Part shown: in pieces, positions 29,001 through 37,944 of the stretch | Layout of the letters: the number at the start of each line of letters is the position of its first letter | Numbering within the stretch: position 1 is the first letter of the stretch | Assembly: GCA_021399435.1 (NCBI GenBank) | Contig: JAJTUP010000046.1 | Span: 434,001-498,000, forward strand | Length of the DNA stretch: 64,000 bases | Direction: 5' to 3' | Source: Diaporthe sp. PMI_573 | Lineage: Eukaryota; Ascomycota; Sordariomycetes; Diaporthales; Diaporthaceae | The notes under the pieces: model-generated | Databases searched by the model: none | Told to the model about the DNA's origin: nothing | The model's input: only the letters and a program-made list of their open reading frames with translations | Position numbers and translations under genes: made by a program

Positions 29001-29842
29001 TGCTCCTGCACACCGACAGTCCAGGGGAGCTCTCGGAGATTTTTCTTCACCCTGGTTCTGATTGTTGTCCATGGTGCGTTCTTGAACGACAGTCTTTCCG
29101 TGACAATCCGATCAGGCATCGCGAGATCGAACGTCGTTTGGATCGCCCGGTGGTCCGATCCGTGTTCTGTCGGGTGTATGGAGCACGTCACCATTTCGTC
29201 TGCCAGTTTTGCCGTCGCCAGCATCAGGTCGATTGTGCTTTCCTTGTCGGGGCCTTGCCATGTCTTTGTGCCTCTCGGGAGGAGGCTGCATAGGCCGTGC
29301 TCGTTCATGACGTCGATAATCGGTTCGGCCTCGCCTTGCCTTGCCAAGGCCACGTCGTCTCCTCCCCATAGCCGGTCGTGCTGATTAAAATCTCCGGCCA
29401 GAATGACGTCCACCGCCATCCCTGACCTGCTCCTGAGGTCGAGGATCACCTGGTGCAGGGTATGGCATGTATTTCGAAGAGCCTGGGGCTTGCGTCCCGG
29501 CACATACACTGACACAACCAACATTATTCGGTCCGGAAGTCGTATGGCTGCTGCTGTCAAGTCCGAGGACTGTATTGGTACTTGGTCGGCCCCCAAGTCC
29601 CTATTCACCCACAACATGCTCCGGATCGGCCATCTGCCATCTCTCCAAATCGTAGGGACCATTTTAATCCATCTGGGATGCCCCATAGGGACTGTTAATA
29701 GTTTGCCGTCACCTTTCCATGCCTGTGGTTCTTGGACTGCCACAACTGCAAAATCCTGGAGTCGCGTATCGTTCATTAGGCTCTCGTGTACCGTGTCCTG
29801 TTTTCTTACATTCAATTGGATGACCTGGAATATTCTACTCAT
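26063..29842 (-). CDS. LINE ORF2: endonuclease, reverse transcriptase, RNase H
   Basis: 1259 aa from the ATG at 29842; the frame is open further upstream through ORF1. The APE-type endonuclease begins at once (QLNVRKQD, AVQEPQAW, AGDFNQHDRLWG, STIDLMLA, GSDHRAI). RT motifs follow: WRPISLLSTLGKILE, ISFDVKGAYNGV, GLPQGSPLSPVLF and the catalytic AFVDDY. The RNase H segment has AELGAIEMVL, but the fourth-Asp region is altered. The C-terminus has CECG...HFLFRC, the zinc-knuckle-like motif of Tad/I-type LINEs. Its start codon overlaps the ORF1 stop as ATGAGTAG, suggesting coupled translation. The element nicks the target and primes reverse transcription there. Confidence 0.88.
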   Translation of the reverse strand: MSRIFQVIQLNVRKQDTVHESLMNDTRLQDFAVVAVQEPQAWKGDGKLLTVPMGHPRWIKMVPTIWRDGRWPIRSMLWVNRDLGADQVPIQSSDLTAAAIRLPDRIMLVVSVYVPGRKPQALRNTCHTLHQVILDLRSRSGMAVDVILAGDFNQHDRLWGGDDVALARQGEAEPIIDVMNEHGLCSLLPRGTKTWQGPDKESTIDLMLATAKLADEMVTCSIHPTEHGSDHRAIQTTFDLAMPDRIVTERLSFKNAPWTTIRTRVKKNLRELPWTVGVQEQTDQLMRVVLEAIHDLTPRAQPVPYAKRWWTKDLTGLRRVYTFWRNQARAQRRAGQVRPDLERRAKEASKEYHDAIRKQKKLHWDDFLAEDVNIWKAAKYLKPETGVMDDRVPPLKREDGSTTEDTVEQAEELLSTFFPPLPAKIDDEGERPQRTEVHMPDLTMEEVEEKVLAAKPWKAPGEDGLPAMVWKQLWPVVRYRVLHLFDTSLRDGVVPHQWRSAKIIPLKKADKGDYTVAKAWRPISLLSTLGKILEAAVAERVSYVVESYGLLPANHFGARKRRSAEQALILLQEQIYKAWRAGRVLSLISFDVKGAYNGVFKERLLERLKARGIPGGLVRWIDAFCSGRMATVVVNGYKSQLRELPQAGLPQGSPLSPVLFLFFNADLVQRRINARGGSMAFVDDYSAWVVGPTAEENRAGIQSIIDEARGWERRSGATFNGDKTTIVHFTRNAARTSDKAFMIKGKVVKPKASAKILGVVMDAKLRYKEHIARAAAKGLSAAMCLRRLKMLSPRTARQLFVATVAPTMDYASSVWAHSCGIREAAWLDKAQMVGAQAITGAFRTVATAVAEAEASIQPVQERHAQAATRFWINLRTLPRTHPLATLKVKVCRRFVSPMQRIAQVQGETATERMEIIREYALPPWRNRIPVSCDPDRERAVEEAKRVNGIVIATCSSQRRGMVGMGGVVRDTAINKDDEVVASYSITLGLTEELNLYIAELGAIEMVLRCMPSGLCWRDVTVMTSSRSALEAIRRPRQQSGQQIIRQIYDHMKRLEDEGHSLRMLWVPAGEEDFALGPKAKAAARKATEGECRPDVPPHLARSTRIRLAITKQRQTRTLPERVGKCSKQIDTALPGKHTRTLYDPLKRKEADVLSQLRTGMVRLNSFLCKIGTMESDTCECGLASETVEHFLFRCAKWTAQREGMLRCSQAKMGNLSYFLGGKAASDGDKWTPDMRAVRATIKFAIATGRLDMDQKPQAH

Positions 29843-30210
29843 GCCGAGTAGGGTAGAGTTTCGGGCAGCTGCGACTGAACGACTCGTGCGGTCCACCACA
29901 GGGTACGCACTTGGGTACCTGCGTCTGGCACTCACTATGATGGTGGTCTTCGGCAGCGCACCTCGCACATACCCGATTCTTGCTGCACGAGAAAGCCTTG
30001 TGGCCGAGCTCCTGGCAGTTGTAGCATTGTATCGGTCCGGCTCTCCGCTCGAACACGCTAGTGTACGCCGATTCACCCGCTGCAAGGAAGTAGCGTTCTT
30101 GTAGGAGTCTCCTGGCATCGCTGTTCTTGGTGAGACTAAAAATGCTCAAGGATGAAGTCCCACGACGATGTGTGGCTTCTAGCTGTCGATCTTGTTGGGC
30201 TGTGACCTGT
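29835..30210 (-). pseudogene. LINE ORF1, C-terminal part with zinc knuckles
   Basis: About 125 codons to a TAG at 29837-29835. It holds successive CCHC-type knuckles: CYNCQELGHKAFSC, CARCAAEDHHHSEC and a third around CVPCGGPHESFSRSC. The N-terminal RNA-binding part is lost at the 5' truncation; the frame runs to an ATG at 30272, but the last 20 codons there belong to the flanking sequence. ORF1 proteins coat the LINE RNA. Confidence 0.75.
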
Positions 30211-30430
30211 TGTCCTTCATTCTGAATCCGAATTGCCACCACCATGTCCGCTCTCGAGAAGGGTCGTGACATATCGTGAAGCCGGGGAACAGCTCAAATT
30301 TATCAGTCGTCCAAGCCTCATAATCTGGAAACTTGCTGGGTGCATATCTTGTTGAGGCTGAACTGGTTGGCGGCTCGGAAGGCAGCGCCGCTGAGGAGTC
30401 ATCCTCTATCTCTTCATCAATCGAGTCCAT
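30200..30430 (-). pseudogene. hAT transposase N-terminal piece interrupted by the LINE
   Basis: An ATG at 30430 opens a frame with an acidic/Ser start, then [14 protein letters not shown] and [14 protein letters not shown]. The W-x-W-QFG-(Y/F) pattern is like the segment just before the BED finger in the other hAT transposases of this window (WVYQFGYDI at 35.26 kb). The Cys residues of the finger are absent because LINE sequence follows. Short match, moderate confidence. Confidence 0.4.
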
Positions 30431-32508
30431 AGTGGTTGGAAACGGCTACAAACAGTACAGAGGTCAAGTCGAATTCGAATTCGCCACTCAGTTCCTTTTC
30501 TTCGGCCATTCCCGTTGTAGCGCGTCGCTGTCGCGTGTGGCTGCCTACGGCTGCCTGGTGGCTTACAAAGATGTTTTGGCAGACGCGTCCGGCGAAAGAA
30601 CTGGCGCATACTACCCTATCTACCCCAGACACCTTCGATATACATGGCGATCGACGATCAAATCGATCACTCGATCGATTTCCAACCTTGGTACGAAGTG
30701 AAAAGAGCCAGTCCATGGGTGGCTCACAAATGCTGCTACTGCGATTACTATCACCGGAAAAAACAGAAGATCGAGAAGGCAAGGTCTAGCGAGGTGCGAT
30801 TCCACATACACAAGTCAATCCAAAATCTTTGCCATCCTGAAGCACATCCGAAGCGTTGCCAGTGGACGCGAAGGTGCAACTTCATTCCCATAAACCAGAT
30901 TATCGTTGAAGAAATACAGCCCTTGTTCCAAGTCTAAGATTTGAGTCCTTGCATTTTATCATGCCAAACGCAGAACACTTTGGTTCAACGAGGGGTCCCC
31001 CGGTCCCCAGCCACTAGCGCAGAGTCACGTCCGGGGATGATGGTGTTATGCGAGACGATATCGGCCAGTCCCATCCAGAAGCCTGCGTCGGAGCTGTTGC
31101 TAGTCCAGGTCTGTGCACCGAGCTATTCCCGGAAAGTACCGGGGCAGAGCGCGTGACGGGCGGCCCAACGATCAGAGTGGACTGGGCCAATCCGGTTAGG
31201 AGGCACCCCCCAGAGGAGGAAGCAAGGTCACCGTACAGTAATGCAGTGGATCATCATCGGGTGCCGACATATGATGTTCGGTGTATCCAGGCACTGCCAG
31301 GTTAGGAAAAACTTGGACCAGGACCACTTGGGCCTCTCAAGCGCACGTGAGCGAGATTATGTCTTCCCCGGTTAGGACGGGTACGGCAAGGGCGACTACA
31401 GAGCCACGCACGACGCCCAGGTGCCACGAGTTGTCGTCTGTGAAGCCTGAGCCGCCGCTGACAGCAGCCAGCAAGCGTGAAGGAGACGCGGCACCTTGTC
31501 GCTCACAGTCCGTTTTGAGGTAGCGTCCCGCGACATGCACAGGCTCAGGGGGTTGACGTGACGGACGGGGTTGAAGTGAGGGCTGTGTGGCCCGGGATGA
31601 CGTTGGGCGAGACGCAAGAGTCAAGCAAGCCATCGACCTGGTCCGTCGTCCGATGTTGGTTGGATGTGTTTCCTCGGGGCCGCCTACTTGGCGCAATATG
31701 GACGGAAACATATTGGCATGTCGTCGGCGGTCCTGTGCAGGTTGCTGCAGGTTGCGGCTGGAAGACGGCAGGGCATAGCGCGTGTTTGAAACAAGCCAAC
31801 ACCAGCGAACAGGGGCAGAATCTGCAGGGCAGGTGGGCGGCTGGATGGGCGCAGCTCCGGTGGAGGTTGCCCAAAGCAGCAGTCATCAACACGAGCAGGA
31901 CGAATCAGACGTTGATGCCGAGAAAGACAGGTGGGTACTCGCAGGACGGCGTGCCAGTGTTCAGGGGTTCGATGATTGATGAAGGAGCAGCAGCAGAGCC
32001 GTCGTCGCAGGACGGGACGGACGGCCTGCGAGGCTCTGGACCAGACAGGTAATGGGGAGTCTGATATCGGCAAACCAGGGTCGAAGGGGCACTAAACCCT
32101 TGGCAGACCTTGGCAGGGTGATCCTCTCACTTCAGAGAAATAAGCTTAGCCGACGCTTGTCGCGGTGGACGATCACCGAGATGCGAGCATGCAGAAGCGA
32201 TGCAGATGAGCTTTGGCCGTGGCCAGCTTTAGATGAGCGGCTGGCTGTGGGTTGACGAACAATGAACAAGTGGCTGGCAACGGTCTGAAGATCTGAGCAG
32301 CCGTTGACCAGCCACGCATTGTCTAAGTGCAAATCGGTGGGACCCAGTTTTCTGAATTGTGGTAGCAATGCTGTCGATCTCTCCTTGGTTGGCTGGCGGG
32401 CTTCTTGCTGTCGAGAACGTCCATTTCGTGCCACGCCGGGGCACTGGCCAATCTTGCTGTCACGTCGAGCATACCGTCACCATCGCCTGCCCAGCAATCC
32501 ACGGATTC
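30431..32508. other. GC-rich unassigned region with one diverged duplicate
   Basis: Several long ORFs on both strands, typical of GC-rich non-coding DNA; none has a recognised motif. The minus strand at 31143-31040 is a diverged copy of 51226-51330 (see findings). Confidence 0.35.
31040..31143 (-). repeat. Diverged copy of a segment of the 50.7-51.7 kb gene
   Basis: Shared blocks in inverted orientation include TTCCGGGAATAGCTCG, CAGACCTG, GACGCAGGCTTCT and ACTGGCCGAT. Encoded residues GNSS, TQAS-W-WP and SRI are conserved. A small gap and many substitutions show an old duplication. Confidence 0.65.
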
Positions 32509-32865
32509 TCAGTGTTTCAATAGACGAGGAAAGTTGGCATCTTTGAATATTTCCAAATGGTTCATCCTGACATAAGACGGCTTGGAGATGTCAGGATAGA
32601 TCGCCTACCCTTCTGGCATTTTCCATGTTGCTTTATCATCAAATAACACAATGTCATTGATATAGTCAGGTATAATATCGGTGTAGGCTTGTAGGCTTCC
32701 AGCGAAAAGGAGTAGGCCATGGGGAGAAGCTAGACCCTGGAGTCGCCAAGTTGGAGCTAGCGGATGAGTGATTATTCAAGGTCAAAATAGAGCTGTATAC
32801 TCACGCGGCATATCGTCATTAATCACGAGGTAAAGACGACCATCGGCGTCGAATTCGGATGCCAT
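32509..32865 (-). CDS. Small three-exon gene, 88-aa hypothetical protein
   Basis: Exons 32865-32805, 32756-32609 and 32566-32509, with introns of 48 nt (GTGAGT...CTAG) and 42 nt (GTAGGC...TCAG). Frames join cleanly at both junctions. The protein starts MASEFDADGRLYLVINDDMP and contains TDIIPDYINDIVLFDD; no signal peptide or known domain. Without the second splice it would stop after 69 aa. A TATTTAAA box lies about 85 bp upstream of the ATG with a CT-rich leader, as in real fungal promoters. The 42-nt intron is at the lower size limit. I do not recognise the family. Confidence 0.4.
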
Positions 32866-32949
32866 ATTGTTAGAGTTGCGTAAGACGTCATCTCATAAGC
32901 CGCAGTAAGAAGAGAAATTAGAGTGAGACATGGGGAGGGGGACGAGATC

Positions 32950-32957
32950 TTTAAATA
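32950..32957 (-). promoter_or_regulatory. TATA-like box of the small three-exon gene
   Basis: TATTTAAA on the minus strand, 85 bp upstream of the ATG and followed by a pyrimidine-rich leader. Confidence 0.35.
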
Positions 32958-33528
32958 GTCGAATAGCAAGGGTGGTAACTGAGCACCCAAGGCAGACGCA
33001 TTGTAATAATGCGGTTCCATGGGAGTTATCCCCAACAGAGGTAAGACTGGCTAGTAGTCTATAAGGGACCCTCCGAAAACCTCTTGGCTCCTACCCTTGC
33101 GTTCTCGCCGTTTGTGCCATACCTATCCCTCTTTTTCTCTCTGTATGTTATTCATGTCTTAACCAACCGATGGCTATTCTAAATCACGCAGTGGGTTGGG
33201 TATTGAGATAAGTGTAGTCCTGTGGCAGACCGTCGGGCAGAGGCGAATGGACAGCAGCCTGCTTAGCCAGGATGTCGACGAGCTTGGTGGACACGCGGGA
33301 GAAGTGGTTGGAGATACTGTACTACAACTATCTGAACGAAAAGCGTGCGCCCTTGCCGGCAAGGACCTAGACTGCTTGGGTGGAAATAACTACGGTCACG
33401 GCCTTGTCAACCAGTACATCCGGTGGGTGTCTTGGGGCAATGTTAATAGAGTTGAAATTAAAGGTCTAGAACAGAATGTCATTGTTGTGTAGTTATTCTA
33501 AACATTTCTGTTATGTATAGTGTCGTTA
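32958..33528. other. Intergenic, possibly a decayed minus-strand gene
   Basis: Minus-strand reading of 33490-33190 gives interrupted but protein-like segments (VDKAVTVVISTQAV, VLAGKGARFSF, RVSTKLVDILAKQAAVHSPL) with several stops. It looks like a pseudogene of an unknown family. Confidence 0.3.
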
Positions 33529-34020
33529 TCATTCGGGAGCCCTGCATTCCGGCTTTAAATGTCGCCTAAGGATTTCGAGTACGTCGCAATACCTTCTTGA
33601 CTCAGCAAATTCTATTGCAGTCATATCAAACTCCCCTCTGATTTCCATGTCAGCACCGTTTCGTAGCAGAACTTCCGCTGGAGAAAGCTGGTTATAGAGC
33701 ACCGCTACAATTAGTGGGGTATCCCCAAAGTCGTTCTGTTGGTTCAAGCTTTGAATACAAGCAGTTCTTACATCTGTAAGATTGTTTTCCTCTTCTAAAA
33801 CGAACCTGAGAAGTTCATGACACTCTGGCTCGGTCGATCCCGAGAGGATATGCAATATATTGTCACCCAGATCATTTTTCGCAAGCGGATCCGCGCCGCT
33901 ACGCAACAGTAGTTGTACAACTTCGCCCTTGCCATCTTTGAATTGATATGCAGGGATGCGAAGAACCTTGGCAACTCTTAACAACGACGTGCGGAAGACT
34001 TTGGACGAAGCATAGAGAAA
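33529..34020 (-). pseudogene. Ankyrin-repeat protein fragment
   Basis: The minus frame to a stop at 33529 encodes about 3 ankyrin repeats (GEVVQLLLRSGADPLAKNDL, GDNILHILSG, GDTPLIVAVLYNQLSPAEVL, GADMEIRGEFDMTAIEFAES). There is no ATG; the frame opens through TTG and is probably truncated upstream. Ankyrin repeats mediate protein contacts; in fungi they often form the C-terminal part of NLR-like proteins. The parent gene cannot be named. Confidence 0.6.
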
Positions 34021-34384
34021 CGAGGACTACAGATAGAATGGCTGGCTTGGGTAAAGGCAGCAGCGAGTGCCGAAGACAAGGATTGCTTTCAACAACCGAA
34101 AACCGGAATGTCGGGTAATGGCATTCAGCACGTCTACTTATGGGTGGCAAGATGGCTGACACCAGATTGGAGGCTGGTGCTGTTCGCCGCCCCCCTGGCT
34201 CGGCTGCTTCCGACGCAGCGCCTGCCGTCCAGGTCTAAGCATTGTGAAGCATTCACATCCACTCGTTGGCTTCACTCGGAAAAGTGCTCTATACTCTCAT
34301 CGCCTGGCACCGCAACCTTGAAGCCTTCTTGCTGGCCAACGGAGTTCTGAAAAGTCTTAGATCGCCGATCTCCATCGTGTTTGG
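34021..34384. other. No gene recognised
   Basis: Only short ORFs. A plus-strand reading at 34250-34370 (GKVLYTLIAWHRNLEAFLLA) looks protein-like but is isolated. Confidence 0.25.
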
Positions 34385-34585
34385 TCAGCTACTTACATGA
34401 TTGAGCCAGCAGAGCACACGGGCTTCCAAATCAACCTGGAGGTTGAGGCCAGACGAATCTGGTGGTCGCAGCAGTTGCAATGGAGCACGATCAAGCTCCG
34501 AGTCACTAGTGCGTTCGAGGAAATCCACGGCAAGTGGCAATAATTTCTCGTCACTACCGCGGATAGTGAGGTGCGCTGCGTCAGG
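34385..34585 (-). pseudogene. Unknown gene fragment cut by a hAT element
   Basis: A minus-strand frame starting at the hAT border encodes LPDAAHLTIRGSDEKLLPLA and a Leu-rich continuation to a stop at 34385. It could be a piece of an F-box/LRR-like protein, but there is no firm motif. The other side of the transposon (40310 on) encodes something else on the opposite strand. Confidence 0.3.
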
Positions 34586-34784
34586 CAGTGTTGCTAATAG
34601 TATGGCAATAAAGTAGTATATTGTAATATAACCCATATGATATGGACTTTCTCATATTGTGACAATATGATATGAAGAATTTGATATTGTGACAATATAA
34701 TACGATGATGTCCATATTGGCAATATATTATTTATATTGGGTTGTCAGTCCTGGGGCGAAATTGCCTTTTGACAGTAGCGGGCA

Positions 34785-34792
34785 GGCCTTAC
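34785..34792. repeat. Target-site duplication, left copy (GGCCTTAC)
   Basis: Identical 8-mer to 37683-37690, directly abutting the CAGGG terminus of the nested hAT. 8 bp is the hAT hallmark. Confidence 0.92.
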
Positions 34793-37682
34793 CAGGGTTC
34801 AAATCCATACCACGAAATCCACATATGGATCCATAATGTGGATCCATATCCATTCCATTCCATTCCACGCGGGCTTCTGCATTTCCATATCCACGCCACA
34901 AAGCCCCTTCCACATGTTCCATATGTGGAAATTGTGGAAAGGAATGGACATTTTTGGTGGGGTTTGAAAATACCTGGATTTCCTTGTGAAATAGCGCATA
35001 CCCTAAGTACCTTCGATCGCCCACAACAAAATAAAAACGATTTTCCACCCCGTTTTATCCGTACACAAAGTTAAACAAGTCTATTCTGGGAGGTTTTACT
35101 GTTACGACCTTACTACCTCAAATCGAAATGGCCACCTTCCATCCTACCAAGTCAACCACGCCCGTTCCAGAACGTACAGAAGAAGACAATCAACGGCTCT
35201 TTCAGCTCTACAAAGGCTGGACCTTGACGGAGAGAGACGGCCAAGTGCGTCAATGGGTATATCAATTCGGCTACGATATCCAGCATGCCCAGAAGGGGGA
35301 ACGCCGATGGGTGTGTTGTCTTTGCATCAAGCAAAAGCGGCCGAGGCCAAAGAGTTATGCCATCAAAGGGTTGCAGAACGCTGAGGGTCACCTGTACACG
35401 GACCACAATGGCATCATGGATCCGACGGGCAAGAGGCAAAAGCCTGCAAAGGCATCTGAGAAAGCACATCAGTCCATTGCAACAATCCTACAGTTGAACC
35501 CCACGGAGCCGAAGGAACAAGATTTGATCAATACGCTGATCAAACGTTTCGACAAAACTGTATTCCAGCAGAAACTTGTCAACTGGATTGTCAATTCTAA
35601 CCAATCCTTCTCGATCGTCAACGATCAAGATCTTCGAGACATCTTCAACTACCTCAATCCATCTGTCGAGATCACAAAAGCTAACATTACTGACGTGACC
35701 GTACGATGGCTGGAAGTCTGGTAACCGACACGCCTTATACGGCATCACATGTGTGTTTCGGGATTCCAACGACCGGCCACAGAAGTGTGTCCTCGGCCTG
35801 CCTGAACTTACAGAGCGGCACACGGGCGAGAATATCGCCGGGCAGATCATCGAGATCATTCGAGAGTACGAGATCAGCGATAAAATCGGGTATTTCACAC
35901 TGGATAATGCCGGTAACAATAAAACCTCGATGGAGGAGCTTGCATTAGAATTCGGCTTCGACTGGAAAAAGCGATGGGTTCGCTGCGTTGGCCACGTTGT
36001 CAACATAGTAGTGAAACAGATGCTGTATGGCAAGAACCCGGATGCTTTTGAGAAAGAGCTCTTCGAAGGACTTCACACGGCAGCGAAGGAGCATGAAGTC
36101 TGGAGGAGGCGAGGCTCCGTTGGAAAATGGCATAACTTTGCTGTTGTAGGTGGCTCAGTCCCCGATTTTATTTGTCATACTCACGAAGTCCTAGGAGGTG
36201 GGCAGATCGGACACGTGGACCGATATGCTCAAGAAGGTACAGGCTGTCGAGAGCCAACTCTCTGACGACGCTCAGCTCAAGAAACACCGTCCAGTTGGAG
36301 TTGTGGTCGACAATGCTACCCGGTGGCTTTCTCAATTCTCGATGATTGAGCGTGCTCTGGTTTTAAGGCCATTTTATAATTCTTTTGTCCAGAGAGCGTC
36401 AAACGAGTGGGAGAAGGCCAACTTGACGAGAGCTGGCAACATCAAAAAGGGCTCCAAGCAGCCCTTCTTCCTGAAGGAAGAGAACCGCATGACAACTGAT
36501 GATTGGCATGTGCTCGGGACTCTTTACGACATTTTGCTTGACTTCAAGCTGGTTGTGAAAGGCCTTGAGGGTGATGGACAGGGAAAACACCGCAGAAACG
36601 TCGAGGAAAACGAGGTCGAGCCCCCACTGTCTGGTAAGCCTTAGACTTCGCAAAAGCGGCCCTATTCTTATTCTAGCAGCTGACTTGTACAGGTACAAGC
36701 TGGGATCTTATTCACGCGTACGAATTTCTTCTCGAAACCCTTGAATCCGCGAAAAGAGCAGTCGCCAATTTTCCAGACGGCCACCACCTCGCAGTCAACA
36801 TCAACCTGGGTTGGCTCAAATTGAACGAATACTACGAGCATTTGAACGATAGCCCCCTGATCTATGGCGCCGCAGTTCTCCATCCTGCTTACCGGTGGGC
36901 ACTGTTTCACGATTTGTGGGGAGACGACGAGGAAAGACAGCTGTGGATTACCAAGGCGCAGGAGATGGTCCAGGATCTTTGGGGGAGAGAGTATAGGGAC
37001 CTTGAGGTTGATGATCCAGAGATTGAATTGCCTGCCAATAAGCGTCTGAAGACCTCAAGAAACAAGTTCACAGCGTGGCGCACGAAAAAGCGAGGACTGA
37101 TGGCTGGAGGGATGTCTGTTACCGAGTCGCACATTCAATCCCCAGCTCAATCCCCTAGGTCCTCAGTTGGCGGTCTGGATCTTGATGAATACGAGCAGTG
37201 GCAGCGCGATATCGAGGATGCTGACGCTTCTGTCACAGATCCCTACGAATACTGGCACATAAGGCGGCTCAAATACCCCCGGCTGTCTAGGATGGCCTTG
37301 GATCTGCTTACTGTGCCACCTATGTCAGCCGAGTGTGAGAGGCTATTCTCGACCACTGGCCGCATGGTTACCAAGAGCCGCAATAGGCTAGATGCCAGTA
37401 CAATTGGGCTTTGTCAGACACTACGGAGTTGGTTGCGTGCTGGTTTGATCGGGTCGCTAGATAGGATTCTAATGGACGAGTGACAAAATGACCAAGGCAT
37501 GGATGCGACCCACTAATTACCATTGTTGGACGAAGTAGGTTTCCATTCCACAAATTCCACAATATGGATCCATTTCCATAATGGATCCATTTCCACCCAT
37601 TCCACATCGAAGTCATTAGTCAGCATCCATATCCACGCCATATTCACAAATGTGTCGTGGAGTGTCGTGGATTTGAACCCTG
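34793..37682 (+). mobile_element. hAT transposon B nested in hAT A
   Basis: 2890 bp. Terminal inverted repeats CAGGGTTCAAATCCA at both ends and a perfect 8-bp target duplication GGCCTTAC. Subterminal regions carry repeated ATCCATATCCA, ATGGATCCAT and CCATTCCA words on both sides. It sits in the 5' non-coding part of hAT A, about 250 bp before that element's transposase ATG. Confidence 0.93.
35128..37483 (+). pseudogene. hAT B transposase, broken
   Basis: The ATG at 35128 opens 198 codons with the BED finger (WVCCLCIKQKRPR ... GHLYTDHNGI). The frame ends near VTVRW, and the next homologous block (35753, KCVLGLPELTERHTGENIA, then GYFTLDNAGNNKTSM) is in another frame. The region between, including the first catalytic Asp (SFDLWTSP in the other copies), is missing. 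A second frameshift lies near 36200. The C-terminal part is intact to 37483 with an intron at about 36632-36692 (GTAAGC...ACAG) and the hATC motif PPMSAECERLFSTTGRMV. Not functional. Confidence 0.85.
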
Positions 37683-37690
37683 GGCCTTAC
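37683..37690. repeat. Target-site duplication, right copy (GGCCTTAC)
   Basis: Identical to 34785-34792, directly after the terminal ...GAACCCTG of hAT B. Confidence 0.92.
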
Positions 37691-37944
37691 CCTATACCAG
37701 CAATAGGGATACTGGGCACTTTATTGGCTAGCATTCACCTCAACACACGTCTTTATTGACAATCAGACCTAACACGCGACCACGCGTTTCTTCCACGCGT
37801 CAGGGGAGGTATAAGAGGTACGATTGGTACGGACCATGTTGGGCCGGGCCTACCGGTGGTTGCCTGCCGACATTGGCCATGGTCCATTGTCACCTCTGCC
37901 CATTTCTTTATCACTGTCGAGCCTACTGTACTAACCGTACCGCC

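Larger units (their letters stand above)
25797..30210 (-). mobile_element. Tad-like non-LTR retrotransposon (LINE), 5'-truncated
   Basis: Minus-strand order: partial ORF1 (zinc knuckles), complete ORF2 (endonuclease, RT, RNase H, terminal zinc knuckle), 3' UTR, a terminal GC hairpin with GGGCGAAATAAA, and a TCCA-repeat tail (25797-25812). The 5' boundary lies near 30200, inside what appears to be a hAT N-terminal exon. No clear target-site duplication was found. ORF2 has no visible interruption, so the copy is young or under little mutation pressure. Confidence 0.85.

Noticed and set aside
26088..30104. Long plus-strand ORFs opposite the LINE
   Set aside because: They are antisense shadows of ORF2, whose minus frame has all endonuclease and RT motifs.
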